DNA from: Limnothrix sp. FACHB-406
GTDB lineage: Bacteria > Cyanobacteriota > Cyanobacteriia > CACIAM-69d
Assembly (NCBI RefSeq): GCF_014698235.1
Contig: NZ_JACJSP010000017.1
Coordinates: forward strand, 31,534-95,533
Length of the DNA: 64,000 bases
Reading direction: 5' to 3'
The notes under the pieces were generated by a model. That model saw only the letters and a list, made by a program, of their open reading frames with translations, was not told the origin of the DNA and did no database searches. The translations under genes were made by a program, and so were the position numbers. This document shows, one piece after another, positions 16,558 to 25,122 of this stretch (the first letter of the stretch is position 1; every line of letters starts with the position of its first letter).

Positions 16558-17262
16558 ATGCTGGCTAAGAGTCCTTCCGTTGCCAGCCGGGCCGGGCGAT
16601 CGACCTCCCGTCGAAGCCTCGGGCCTGCCGTTATCAGCAACCTGAATGCGGACTTTGTTAAACGACTGTTTGACATCGTTTTTTCCCTGTTTGTACTGAC
16701 TGTTTTTTCGCCGCTGTATCTGCTGCTGATTGCCCTTGTGGCCTTCAGTTCGCCCGGCCCCGTTTTTTATACCCAAAGTCGCGTCGGCAAAAACTTTCGC
16801 CGTTTTCGGTGCATCAAATTTCGCACCATGGTGGTGAACGCCGATGAAATGCTAGCCGCCATGATTGCCAAAGATCCCGCCCTGCAGGCCGAATATGCCG
16901 CCACCTGCAAGCTCAAGCGCGACCCCCGCATCACCTGGATTGGTCGCTTTTTGCGGGTGACCAGCTTGGACGAATTCCCCCAGTTTTTAAATGTATTGCT
17001 GGGGGATATGAGTGTGGTGGGGCCGCGGCCGTTGGTTCCCGAAGAATTGCCCATGTATGGTCGTCACATCCATAAGGTGCTGACCGTGAAGCCGGGAATT
17101 ACTGGACTATGGCAAGTGTCGGGACGCAACGATATTCCCTACGATCGCCGCATTTCGATCGATGTGTACTATGCCAGCGCTCGGAACCTTTGGCTTGATA
17201 TTTGGATCGTGTTAAAGACCCTCTGGGTGGTGGTGGCCACCAAGGAGAACGGCGCTTACTAG
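16558..17262 (+). CDS. Polyprenyl-phosphate sugar-phosphate transferase (priming glycosyltransferase)
   Basis: It transfers a sugar-1-phosphate to undecaprenyl phosphate, starting an exopolysaccharide or O-antigen-like repeat unit. The 234-residue protein has the single membrane/reentrant helix near residues 38-62 (FDIVFSLFVLTVFSPLYLLL) and the catalytic core motifs SPGPVFYTQSRVG, KFRTM, RVTSLDEFPQFLNVL, GDMSVVGPRPL and KPGITGLWQVSGR. It lacks the long N-terminal membrane region of WbaP/WcaJ. GAAGGAG lies 4 nt before the ATG. gmd follows 202 bp downstream, so GDP-fucose or rhamnose units may enter the same polymer. Confidence 0.92.
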   Translation: MLAKSPSVASRAGRSTSRRSLGPAVISNLNADFVKRLFDIVFSLFVLTVFSPLYLLLIALVAFSSPGPVFYTQSRVGKNFRRFRCIKFRTMVVNADEMLAAMIAKDPALQAEYAATCKLKRDPRITWIGRFLRVTSLDEFPQFLNVLLGDMSVVGPRPLVPEELPMYGRHIHKVLTVKPGITGLWQVSGRNDIPYDRRISIDVYYASARNLWLDIWIVLKTLWVVVATKENGAY

Positions 17263-17464
17263 GCCCTAGTGTCCTCGATCCATCAGCAATGACCCGCAAC
17301 GATCGCCCGCAACGATGCCCTGCGGTTGGTGGCGGCCTTGCTCGATCGTCATGGATAATGGCGACGGTTCGATCGCGCTTGGGTTGCGGTGCTGTTCTCC
17401 CTTCAGGTTCGATCGCCCAGCCCAGACGATCCCAACCTCCCTTCAGTCGTAAACCCTGTCCCTA

Positions 17465-18553
17465 ATGACGCAACCCAAGCGCGCCCTAATCACCGGCATT
17501 ACCGGCCAAGACGGCTCCTATCTGTCGGAACTGCTGCTCCAAAAGGGCTATGAAGTTCACGGCATCATCCGCCGCACCTCCACCTTCAACACCGATCGGA
17601 TCGATCACCTCTACGAAGATCCCCACAACGAAGGTGTGCGGCTGTTTCTGCACTACGGCGATCTGTGCGATGGCTCCACCCTCCGCCGGATCCTCGACAA
17701 AATTCAGCCCCACGAAGTCTATAACCTGGGGGCCCAGTCCCATGTGCGGGTGAGCTTTGACGAGCCGGAATATACCGTGGATGCCGTAGGGCTGGGAACC
17801 TTGCGGATTTTGGAGGCCTTGCGCGAAACCCAACAACGCACCGGCCAAGAAATTCGCTATTACCAAGCTGGCTCTTCCGAAATGTTCGGCAAGGTGCTGG
17901 AGGTTCCCCAAAAGGAAACAACCCCGTTTTATCCCCGCAGTCCCTACGCCTGCGCCAAGGTCTATGCCCATTGGCAAACGGTGAATTACCGCGAGTCCTA
18001 CGGGCTATTTGCCTGCAATGGCATTTTGTTTAACCACGAGTCGCCTCGTCGGGGTGAAACCTTCGTGACCCGCAAGATTACGCGGGCCCTGTCGCGAATT
18101 TTGGCCGGAACCCAAAAGAAAATCTTTATGGGTAATCTCGATTCCAAGCGCGATTGGGGCTATGCCAAGGACTACGTGCGGGCCATGTGGCTGATGTTGC
18201 AGCAGGAACAACCCGATGACTATGTGGTGGCCACCAATGAAACCCACTCGATCCGGGAGTTTTTGGATGTGGCCTTTGGCTATGTGAATTTGGACTGGCA
18301 GCAGTTTGTGGAGTTTGACCCGCGCTACTTGCGGCCGGCTGAAGTGGATCTGTTGATTGGGGATGCGGGCCGGGCGAAGGAAAAGCTGGGCTGGGAACCG
18401 TCGGTGACCTTTGAGGAATTGGTCAAGATCATGGTGGATGCGGATCTGCGGGCGATCGGGCTGGAGCCGCCCGGAGAAGGGGAGGCCCTGATGCATCGAG
18501 AAGCGGCCACCGTGCGCCAGGATTCACCGATTACGGTGGACTTGGGTGGCTGA
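17465..18553 (+). CDS. gmd: GDP-mannose 4,6-dehydratase
   Basis: It converts GDP-mannose to GDP-4-keto-6-deoxymannose, the precursor of GDP-fucose, GDP-rhamnose and related sugars. The 362-residue short-chain dehydrogenase/reductase has the NADP motif [14 protein letters not shown] near the start, the [15 protein letters not shown] signature, the SSEMFGK motif with catalytic Glu, and the [11 protein letters not shown]yr-Lys dyad. The C-terminal [15 protein letters not shown] stretch binds GDP-mannose. No GDP-fucose synthase gene is adjacent. The start ATG lacks a strong ribosome site. Confidence 0.96.
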   Translation: MTQPKRALITGITGQDGSYLSELLLQKGYEVHGIIRRTSTFNTDRIDHLYEDPHNEGVRLFLHYGDLCDGSTLRRILDKIQPHEVYNLGAQSHVRVSFDEPEYTVDAVGLGTLRILEALRETQQRTGQEIRYYQAGSSEMFGKVLEVPQKETTPFYPRSPYACAKVYAHWQTVNYRESYGLFACNGILFNHESPRRGETFVTRKITRALSRILAGTQKKIFMGNLDSKRDWGYAKDYVRAMWLMLQQEQPDDYVVATNETHSIREFLDVAFGYVNLDWQQFVEFDPRYLRPAEVDLLIGDAGRAKEKLGWEPSVTFEELVKIMVDADLRAIGLEPPGEGEALMHREAATVRQDSPITVDLGG

Positions 18554-18619
18554 TGCGTGAAAACCAGGGGGCTTTGGCTCAAGCACCCCAATCATCAGTC
18601 CAATCATCAGTCGTGGGGG

Positions 18620-18639
18620 CAAGGGGCTTTAGCTCCTTG
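18620..18639 (+). terminator. CAAGGGGC-type hairpin after gmd
   Basis: CAAGGGGC pairs with GCTCCTTG (one G-T wobble) around a TTTA loop. It is one of three near-identical hairpins in the window (also at 43071 and 49146), all directly downstream of plus-strand genes. Here no T-run follows. Confidence 0.5.
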
Positions 18640-18696
18640 TCTGCGTTGATCGCTGGGGCACACAGGGTGGCTAGTTTCGGCTGCTCAGAGACCCGC

Positions 18697-20478
18697 TCAA
18701 GCTTCCCGATCGAGCCGCAACTCGTGAATATTCCAAAATGCGCCGCCGAGGGCATTCACCTTTAGCCCTTGGAGCGTGTTTCGCACGGCCACCAGAGAAT
18801 AGGGCGTGATCAGGTGGATGAAGGGAAGATATTGCTGGGTTAACTGCTGGGTGCGGGCGTAAAGGGCGCGGCGCTTGGTTTCATCTAGCTCCTGGGAGGC
18901 TTGGGCATAGAGGCGATCGATCTCCAATTCCCAGGGGGCAAATTCCTGGCCCACCAGTTGCTTGCCGGGATCCGGCGTTTGGTTAAAGGCATGGAGTCGG
19001 CCCGTGACCCGCCACACATTGGAACCGCCGTGGGGTTCAACACCGCCGGTAAATCCCAGCAAATGGCATTCCCAATCCAAACTATCGGAGAGTTTGGAAA
19101 CCAAGCTGCCAAAGGCGATCGGCTGAAGATCAACCTTCATTCCCAGTTTGGCCAGGTCTTGGGCGATTTGTGCGCCCATGGCTTCGCGAATTTTGTTGCC
19201 CGCGTTGGTGATCAGGGTGAAGCGCACTCGGTTGCCGGCCGCGTCGAATAATTCACCGTTGCGATTTTGGAAGCCGGCCTCGGTCAGCAGTTGGCGCGAT
19301 CGCTCCGGGTTGAAACCATAGGTCAGCAGCCCCTGTTCCGGCGAGAGGTAATAGGGGCTTTGGCTGGCGATCGGGGAATGTTGCAGTTGCCCCAGCCCCC
19401 GAAAGATGCTGTCAATCATGGTTTGGCGATCGATCCCGTGGGCCACCGCCTGCCGAAATTGCAAATCATTAAACCAAGCAGACTTGACCGGATCAACGAG
19501 AGGTTTGCCGTCCCGTTGGCCTTTGTTCAAGTTGAAGCAGATAAACGAAGTGGTTAAGGTGGGGCCAGCGTTGTAAATCGTGAAGTTGCCGCGTTTTTCC
19601 TCCCGCTTCAGCAGGGAAAAATAGTCGGCGGTGACGCTGATCGAGTCCAAACCGCCCGATCGAAACTGCAAGAGGGAGGTGTCTTGGGATTCCACAATTT
19701 GCCAAACCCACTCTTCGATGTAGGGCTGGGGCGCATTGTTTGGCCCCTTGCGCCAATAGTGGGGATTGCGCTCAAACACCAGCCGTTGACTGGTGACATA
19801 TTCCTTGAGCCGGTAGGGGCCATTGCCAACAATTTGGCTGGGCGGAGTGTCCACGCCCCAAGTGGTCAAAAATTGCGGCCGGCCGTCGGTTCCCTTGGTT
19901 TTGAGGGTGGGGCGCAGGCGATGGGCGGGCAAAATGCCCACGCCCAAACTTCGCAAAAAGGGAGCAAAGGGTTCCGGAACGCTGAATTCCACCTGGAGCG
20001 GGCCCAGCATTTTCACTTGGGGTAGCGCGTTGCTTTGGCCCACCCGCAACACGTCTCGAATACCCGTGGGAATTGCTTCATTGAAGAAGACTTCATTGAA
20101 GGTGAAGGACACATCATCGGCCGTGAGGGGCGCACCGTCCGACCAACGCAACCCCGATCGCAGGGTGACAACGATCCGCTGACCGTTGTTGCTCATTTCC
20201 CAGCCTGCGGCCAGGGCCGGTTCCACCTTGCCGGTTTCTGGATCTTCTTCCACCAGGCCTTCGTAGGTGATGCCGAAGATGTTGGGCGATTCTTCGTTAA
20301 TGGCGTAGTTGAAGGTTTTGGGTTCGCTGAGGATGCTGGTGACCAGTTGCGATCGCCCGCCACCGCCCGTGCTGCCCGATCGCCCACAACCCCCGATCGC
20401 CGCGATCGACAGTCCCCCCAAGGCCCACAGCAACCGCCGCCGAGTTAGCCCCACCGTCCAATCCGTTAACGTTGCCAT
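18697..20478 (-). CDS. ABC transporter substrate-binding lipoprotein, family 5 (peptide/nickel type)
   Basis: The 593-residue protein is a large periplasmic binding protein of the DppA/OppA class. The N-terminus reads LTRRRLLWALGG followed by a hydrophobic run and a lipobox AIGGC, so it is an exported lipoprotein, perhaps via the Tat route given the double arginine. Family motifs include FNYAINEESPNIFG, GLVEEDPETGKVEPALAAGW, LRSGLRWSDGAPLTADDV and QAVAHGIDRQTMIDS. No permease or ATPase gene is adjacent. The ligand could be peptides, nickel or sugars. Confidence 0.9.
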   Translation of the reverse strand: MATLTDWTVGLTRRRLLWALGGLSIAAIGGCGRSGSTGGGGRSQLVTSILSEPKTFNYAINEESPNIFGITYEGLVEEDPETGKVEPALAAGWEMSNNGQRIVVTLRSGLRWSDGAPLTADDVSFTFNEVFFNEAIPTGIRDVLRVGQSNALPQVKMLGPLQVEFSVPEPFAPFLRSLGVGILPAHRLRPTLKTKGTDGRPQFLTTWGVDTPPSQIVGNGPYRLKEYVTSQRLVFERNPHYWRKGPNNAPQPYIEEWVWQIVESQDTSLLQFRSGGLDSISVTADYFSLLKREEKRGNFTIYNAGPTLTTSFICFNLNKGQRDGKPLVDPVKSAWFNDLQFRQAVAHGIDRQTMIDSIFRGLGQLQHSPIASQSPYYLSPEQGLLTYGFNPERSRQLLTEAGFQNRNGELFDAAGNRVRFTLITNAGNKIREAMGAQIAQDLAKLGMKVDLQPIAFGSLVSKLSDSLDWECHLLGFTGGVEPHGGSNVWRVTGRLHAFNQTPDPGKQLVGQEFAPWELEIDRLYAQASQELDETKRRALYARTQQLTQQYLPFIHLITPYSLVAVRNTLQGLKVNALGGAFWNIHELRLDREA

Positions 20479-20559
20479 GTTCCTTGTTGCTTTGTTCTGG
20501 ATCCGAACCGCTGCCTAACCTTGATGCAATGGCCTAGATGCAATGGTCTATGAAATGGC

Positions 20560-21642
20560 CTATGAAACGGCGGCTTCGGGTTTGGCAAAAATCATCCGCC
20601 CGGCGGAAGTTTGCAGGGCACTGGTGACCACCACCCGCAATTCACCGCCCAAATAGGAGTTGCCATCTTCAACCACCACCATCGTCCCATCGCTGAGATA
20701 GCCCACCCCTTGGGCCGGTTCCTTGCCTTCCCGGACAATTTTTAGCTCAATGCTGTCGCCGGGCAGGTAGGCGGGGCGCAGGGCATCGGCCAGGTCATTG
20801 ACATTCAAGACCGGGACGTTTTGCACCGTGGCCACCTTATTCAGGTTGTAGTCCGTGGTCAGCAGTGCGCCGTTGATTTCTTGGGCCAGTCGCACCAGTT
20901 TGGCATCAACGGTGGTGATGTCTTCGTAGTCGGCGGAGTGGATCGTGAGTCGATCGGGATAGGCCTCACGCATTTGCTGCAAAATATCCAGCCCCCGCCG
21001 CCCGCGCGATCGCTTCTGGTCGCTGGCGGAATCGGCAATGCGCTGCAATTCCTGCAACACAAACTGGGGCACAATCAAGCGCCCTTCAATGAATTTGGTT
21101 TCCAGCAGGGCCGTCAGCCGGCCGTCAATGATGCAACTGGTGTCCACCACCTTGGCGGCGGCCGGAGCCAGGGTTCCTTCACTGACCAGGATGGATTCAA
21201 CGCTGTTGGGGTTAATTAACCGCAGGAACGATCGCCCGTGGGTGTCGGCCAGCGATACGCCCGTGACCGCAAACAGCACACTGCCCAACACCGCCACGAG
21301 GGGTTTGATGAAGGCCAGCTCCCAAGGAAACGGCAGCAGATATAAAGGAGCCAACATCAAGTTGGCCATCAACAGCCCCAACACCACCCCACCCGATCGG
21401 GTCAGCAGCCGATCGGGGGGCATTTGGCGCACCTGGTTTTCAATGCGTCGGTAGGTGGTTTGGCAAGCCAGTCCCAGCACCAAGCCAATCAGGGCCCCAA
21501 AACCACCCGTGGCAAAGCTGAGACCTTCGCGGTTGGTGACTTGGGCCAGGGTTTGGGCGGGCAAAAAGTCAATGCCGAAAAAGCCAATGCCCGCACCGGC
21601 GATCAGAAATGAAAGGATAATTACGGTGTCAATCATGGTCAT
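20560..21642 (-). CDS. Membrane-anchored PIN/TRAM domain protein (YacL-like)
   Basis: The 360-residue protein has four hydrophobic helices in the first 135 residues, then a PIN nuclease domain and a C-terminal TRAM domain. PIN acidic residues are seen in VVDTSCIIDGRL (about residue 165) and TTVDAKLVRLAQ and LLTTDYNLNK further on. The TRAM-like end (GDSIELKIVREGKEPAQGVG, GTMVVVEDG) may bind RNA. This membrane PIN-TRAM plan is conserved across cyanobacteria and Gram-positives. The biochemical role is probably RNA cleavage at the membrane, which is inference from the fold. A second in-frame ATG lies two codons inside. Confidence 0.88.
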   Translation of the reverse strand: MTMIDTVIILSFLIAGAGIGFFGIDFLPAQTLAQVTNREGLSFATGGFGALIGLVLGLACQTTYRRIENQVRQMPPDRLLTRSGGVVLGLLMANLMLAPLYLLPFPWELAFIKPLVAVLGSVLFAVTGVSLADTHGRSFLRLINPNSVESILVSEGTLAPAAAKVVDTSCIIDGRLTALLETKFIEGRLIVPQFVLQELQRIADSASDQKRSRGRRGLDILQQMREAYPDRLTIHSADYEDITTVDAKLVRLAQEINGALLTTDYNLNKVATVQNVPVLNVNDLADALRPAYLPGDSIELKIVREGKEPAQGVGYLSDGTMVVVEDGNSYLGGELRVVVTSALQTSAGRMIFAKPEAAVS

Positions 21643-21920
21643 CGATCGAGTGGACGATCGCCCGAGTCATCGCGACCATTGCTCAGAGCATTGCTTGCAG
21701 GCGGTGGATGCAGGAACGATCGCGGTGGCTAATTGCAGGCTCTTCGGTGGGTGGGGGCTGAGTCGAATTGGGATTGGTCGCGGTGGTTGCTAGTCCTTGA
21801 TCGGCCGCCCATGGGCGGCGATTCAGAACGATTGCGCCCAATTCTTGACAGAATTTGATGAGTATTATAGCCCCGTGACTTGGTGGCTTTGGCTGAAACC
21901 CAGGGCGGTTAACCGATCGA

Positions 21921-21957
21921 GCCAGCAAATCAAGCCAGCAAATCGGGCCAGCAAATC
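21921..21957. repeat. Tandem repeat, 3 units of 13 bp
   Basis: GCCAGCAAATC occurs at 21921, 21934 and 21947 with a 13-bp period, in the gap before hemW. Function is unknown. Confidence 0.8.
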
Positions 21958-22061
21958 AAACGAGCTAAGGCACGCGATCGCGCCAGCCGATTTCCACAAG
22001 CCGATCAAGCTAACTGGCAACAGCGACCCAAAACACCGACCCGGAACGCCGACAGAATCCC

Positions 22062-23309
22062 ATGAGTCATCCCGTCGCCCTGGCCCTGTCCCCGCCCCGG
22101 GCCGCCTATTTGCACATTCCCTTTTGTCGGCGGCGTTGCTTTTATTGCGATTTCCCCATTTCCGTGGTGGGGGAGTTCAAAACCTTCCGCGATCGCCCCG
22201 ACCAACCACCGGAACCCGCCACAGGTCGCAACAGCCCCCAAATCATTGAATACTTGGCAGCCTTGGAGCGGGAAATCACCCTTGGGGCCGATCGCGCCGC
22301 CGCAGACCAACCACCCTTGGAAACTGTCTTTTTTGGGGGCGGCACGCCGTCCCTGCTGGCCCCCGAACAGGTCGATCGGCTCTTGCAACTGCTCGATCGC
22401 CGCTTTGGGTTGGCTCCCCAAGTGGAAATTTCCATGGAACTCGATCCGGGCACGTTCGATCGCGCCTGGTTGGCGGGCTTTTTGGCGGCCGGGGTCAACC
22501 GCATTAGCCTGGGGGTGCAAGCCTTTCAATCGGAATTGTTAGCCGCCTGCGGCCGATCGCATGGAGTCCAAGATATTGAACAGGCCGTGGCCCTTTTGCA
22601 GTCAGCGGGGGTCAAAAATTGGAGCCTAGATCTGATCTCGGGATTACCCAATCAGTCGATCGACCAGTGGCAAGCGTCCCTCGATCGGGCTGTGGCCTGT
22701 GGCCCGGCGCACCTGTCAGTTTATGACCTGATCATTGAGCCGCAAACCGTGTTCGATCGACGCTACCAACCGGGCGATCGGCCCCTACCCTCCGATGAAC
22801 AAACGGCTCAAATGTATCGGATGGCTTCCCAAACCCTCCAGGCAGCGGGTTTTCAGCACTACGAAGTTTCCAACTATGCCCAGTCGGGCTTTCAGTGTCG
22901 CCACAACCGCACCTACTGGGAAAATCGCCCCTACTACGGTTTTGGGATGGGAGCCACCAGCTACGTGGCCGGGCAGCGCTTTGGCCGGCCACGCACCCGA
23001 GCTGCTTACTACGATTGGCTGAACAACGGCGCAATTGAACCACCCGCTTCACCCCAACCTGCGCCCGATCGATTGGCAGAAACGCTGATGTTGGGGTTGC
23101 GGTTGGCGGAGGGTTTGGCCTTGGAACCCCTGCGCCGAGAATTTGGCACGGTTTGGGTCGATCGGGTGTTGCAATGCCTCGATCGATTTGTGGCGGAGGG
23201 TTGGGTGGTGCGATCGGGCGATCGGCTTGCTCTTGCAGAACCGGATGGTCTGCTATTTTCTAACAGCATTCTGGCGGAAATTTTCAGCACCTTGGAACAA
23301 GAACCATAG
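22062..23309 (+). CDS. hemW: Radical SAM heme chaperone HemW (coproporphyrinogen oxidase-like)
   Basis: HemW binds heme and a 4Fe-4S cluster and inserts heme into respiratory proteins; relatives include oxygen-independent coproporphyrinogen III oxidase. The 415-residue protein starts near AAYLHIPFCRRRCFYCDF, which holds the C-x3-C-x2-C radical SAM motif without the extra Cys of true HemN. Further motifs are FFGGGTPSLL, NRISLGVQAFQ and DLISGLPNQSIDQW. The C-terminal part (about 300-415) is the HemN C-domain. The start ATG has no clear ribosome site. A short Uma2-type remnant follows. Confidence 0.92.
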   Translation: MSHPVALALSPPRAAYLHIPFCRRRCFYCDFPISVVGEFKTFRDRPDQPPEPATGRNSPQIIEYLAALEREITLGADRAAADQPPLETVFFGGGTPSLLAPEQVDRLLQLLDRRFGLAPQVEISMELDPGTFDRAWLAGFLAAGVNRISLGVQAFQSELLAACGRSHGVQDIEQAVALLQSAGVKNWSLDLISGLPNQSIDQWQASLDRAVACGPAHLSVYDLIIEPQTVFDRRYQPGDRPLPSDEQTAQMYRMASQTLQAAGFQHYEVSNYAQSGFQCRHNRTYWENRPYYGFGMGATSYVAGQRFGRPRTRAAYYDWLNNGAIEPPASPQPAPDRLAETLMLGLRLAEGLALEPLRREFGTVWVDRVLQCLDRFVAEGWVVRSGDRLALAEPDGLLFSNSILAEIFSTLEQEP

Positions 23310-23378
23310 AGCTATCTAATGATCTTGATACTGCTTACTATGATCGGTGCGATCATTCTTTTGGTTGAACTGAATCCA

Positions 23379-23534
23379 ATGCCAATTTTCTTCAGCCCCG
23401 AGGAATATCTCAACCTAGAAGCCAATAGCCCCATGCGCCATGAATATCGATCGGGCTTGGTATACGCCATGGCCGGTATTTCCGAACGCTTCCTGGCTCG
23501 TCGGACAGCGGCGAACCAGGAAAAGTCCGGTTGA
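23379..23534 (+). pseudogene. N-terminal remnant of a Uma2-family (DUF820) endonuclease gene
   Basis: About 51 codons from ATG 23379 read MPIFFSPEEYLNLE then RHEYRSGLVYAMAG, matching the start of Uma2 family proteins (PD-(D/E)XK fold, usually about 190 residues and abundant in cyanobacteria). The frame then departs from the family and stops, and the following gene begins 11 bp on in the other orientation. This is a truncated relic. A C-terminal Uma2 relic lies at 55775. Confidence 0.7.
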
Positions 23535-23545
23535 AGGTGACCCGG

Positions 23546-24919
23546 CTAGGCGATTAGGTTTTTGAGGGATTGGTGAATTTCCTGGGTGACGGATTGCAGG
23601 GTGGCGCGGCGATTGGCTTTGTAGTCCGCTGCGCGATCGCTCACCCAAATCGGGTCAGCAACCCGTAACCAAACCGCTTGTTTGCCCAGTTGCGGGGGCT
23701 TGCTGGTGTCGTCTCCCTGAATCCAGGTGGTGACGCGCCACAAAATCAGTAGGGTTTCCGCAAACCGTTCGGCGGTGGGTTTTTCGCGCACATAGCGGCC
23801 CGTGACGGCGGTGAACCGTTCCACTAGGCGCATGTGTTGCATTCGGATGGTGGCTTCGGCGGCCACCCAGTTGGCCAAACCGCGCTCCACTGGGCAGCGC
23901 GATCGCCCATCATCGCAGTAGATCCGATCCCAGCCGGCCTGTTCCAACCGCCGGCAACGCTCTTCAACCGTGCCAGTGTTGGTTACGCCAAAATAGGCTT
24001 CTCCCACCCGTAATGCCGTATCCAAGAGATTTTTCAGCCGTTGGCCCATGCGTTCGTTGGGGTCGGGCAAGTCCACGATCGGGAGGGTTTGTTGATAGAA
24101 GGTTTGATAAAACTGTTCCACCAAGTCCAAAAGCCGATCGCCCAACAGGTATAACCGCAAGTAGCGACCTTCTTCGGGGCTGGTGGGGGCGGTGGTTTTC
24201 AGGGGATTCGTGAGGCCAAGGCTGGTTTCGATCGTGTCGATGAGCCGATCGATCTCGGCCCAAGGGGGCGAAAGGTAGGTGTATTGAATCCCGATCGGGA
24301 CAATGGCCACCCGTTCCGATCGCCCGGCCGATCGCAAATCCTCCACCGTCCAAAAGGCCATTTGGGCCACGCCCGGCTCCAGGGGGCTAACCACTTCGCT
24401 GTGGCTGTTGGTTGCGCCTTCCGGGGCCGCCGCCAGCGGAAACCGCCCGTTCAGCAACAGATCGCGAGCCGTTTTTAGCCCGGGGCGATCGAGCTTGCCC
24501 CGCTGCATTGATGTGCCGCCCAAGTGGGAAAACATCCAGGCCACCGCATCCCCCGCCCAAAGGGGAATGCCCCGATCGTAGATAAAGTGCGTGTGCGGCC
24601 AATCCGGCAGCCGAATGCCCCGATCGCGCGCTGCCTGGGGCACTGCCTCCCACAGCAAGTGGGACATCACGAACGGGTCATTGGTGCTGGGATGCCGAAA
24701 AGCCAAAATAAAGCGGAGTTTGCCCGCCTGGAAGTCGCGAAACAGTTCCGCCAACGTTTCAGCATTTTCCGTATGGAGTTTTGCGATGCCCTGTTGGCGA
24801 ATCAACCAAGGAAAGATCCAACGCGCCAACCGATGCACCCAAGGGGTGTAGTTGGGTGGAATGAATTCCAGAGTGGGCTGAATGCCGGAAGCGGATGCGG
24901 CGGGCATAGGGTTAATCAA
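23546..24919 (-). CDS. Phospholipid/glycerol acyltransferase (PlsC-like)
   Basis: The 457-residue protein carries acyltransferase block motifs. FRHPSTNDPF near residue 74 is the H-x4-D catalytic motif, and TSMQRGKLDRPGLKTA near 136 and LAAAPEGATNSHSE near 162 are later blocks. It resembles the large cyanobacterial 1-acylglycerol-3-phosphate acyltransferases that esterify glycerolipids, longer than E. coli PlsC. The C-terminal 200 residues are helical and have no recognised domain. No transmembrane segment is obvious apart from hydrophobic WIFPWLI near the start. Start could be the first or the second Met (4 codons apart). Confidence 0.8.
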   Translation of the reverse strand: MINPMPAASASGIQPTLEFIPPNYTPWVHRLARWIFPWLIRQQGIAKLHTENAETLAELFRDFQAGKLRFILAFRHPSTNDPFVMSHLLWEAVPQAARDRGIRLPDWPHTHFIYDRGIPLWAGDAVAWMFSHLGGTSMQRGKLDRPGLKTARDLLLNGRFPLAAAPEGATNSHSEVVSPLEPGVAQMAFWTVEDLRSAGRSERVAIVPIGIQYTYLSPPWAEIDRLIDTIETSLGLTNPLKTTAPTSPEEGRYLRLYLLGDRLLDLVEQFYQTFYQQTLPIVDLPDPNERMGQRLKNLLDTALRVGEAYFGVTNTGTVEERCRRLEQAGWDRIYCDDGRSRCPVERGLANWVAAEATIRMQHMRLVERFTAVTGRYVREKPTAERFAETLLILWRVTTWIQGDDTSKPPQLGKQAVWLRVADPIWVSDRAADYKANRRATLQSVTQEIHQSLKNLIA

Positions 24920-25122
24920 CAGTTGGTAGAGTGGTTACGAGCAATCAACGGCCACCAAAGCCGCCTTGGCCTTGCCCAGTGGGGTTCAAGGCTTGGGAAT
25001 CAACAGCATAGGCCCGATCGCCCCAGCACAATCGCCATTGGGTGTCTGTATTTTGGCCGGTTGTGCCCAAGGAAAACACGATTGGTGACCGCCTGGCCAG
25101 TTGTCTATTCAGGAGCGTGGGG

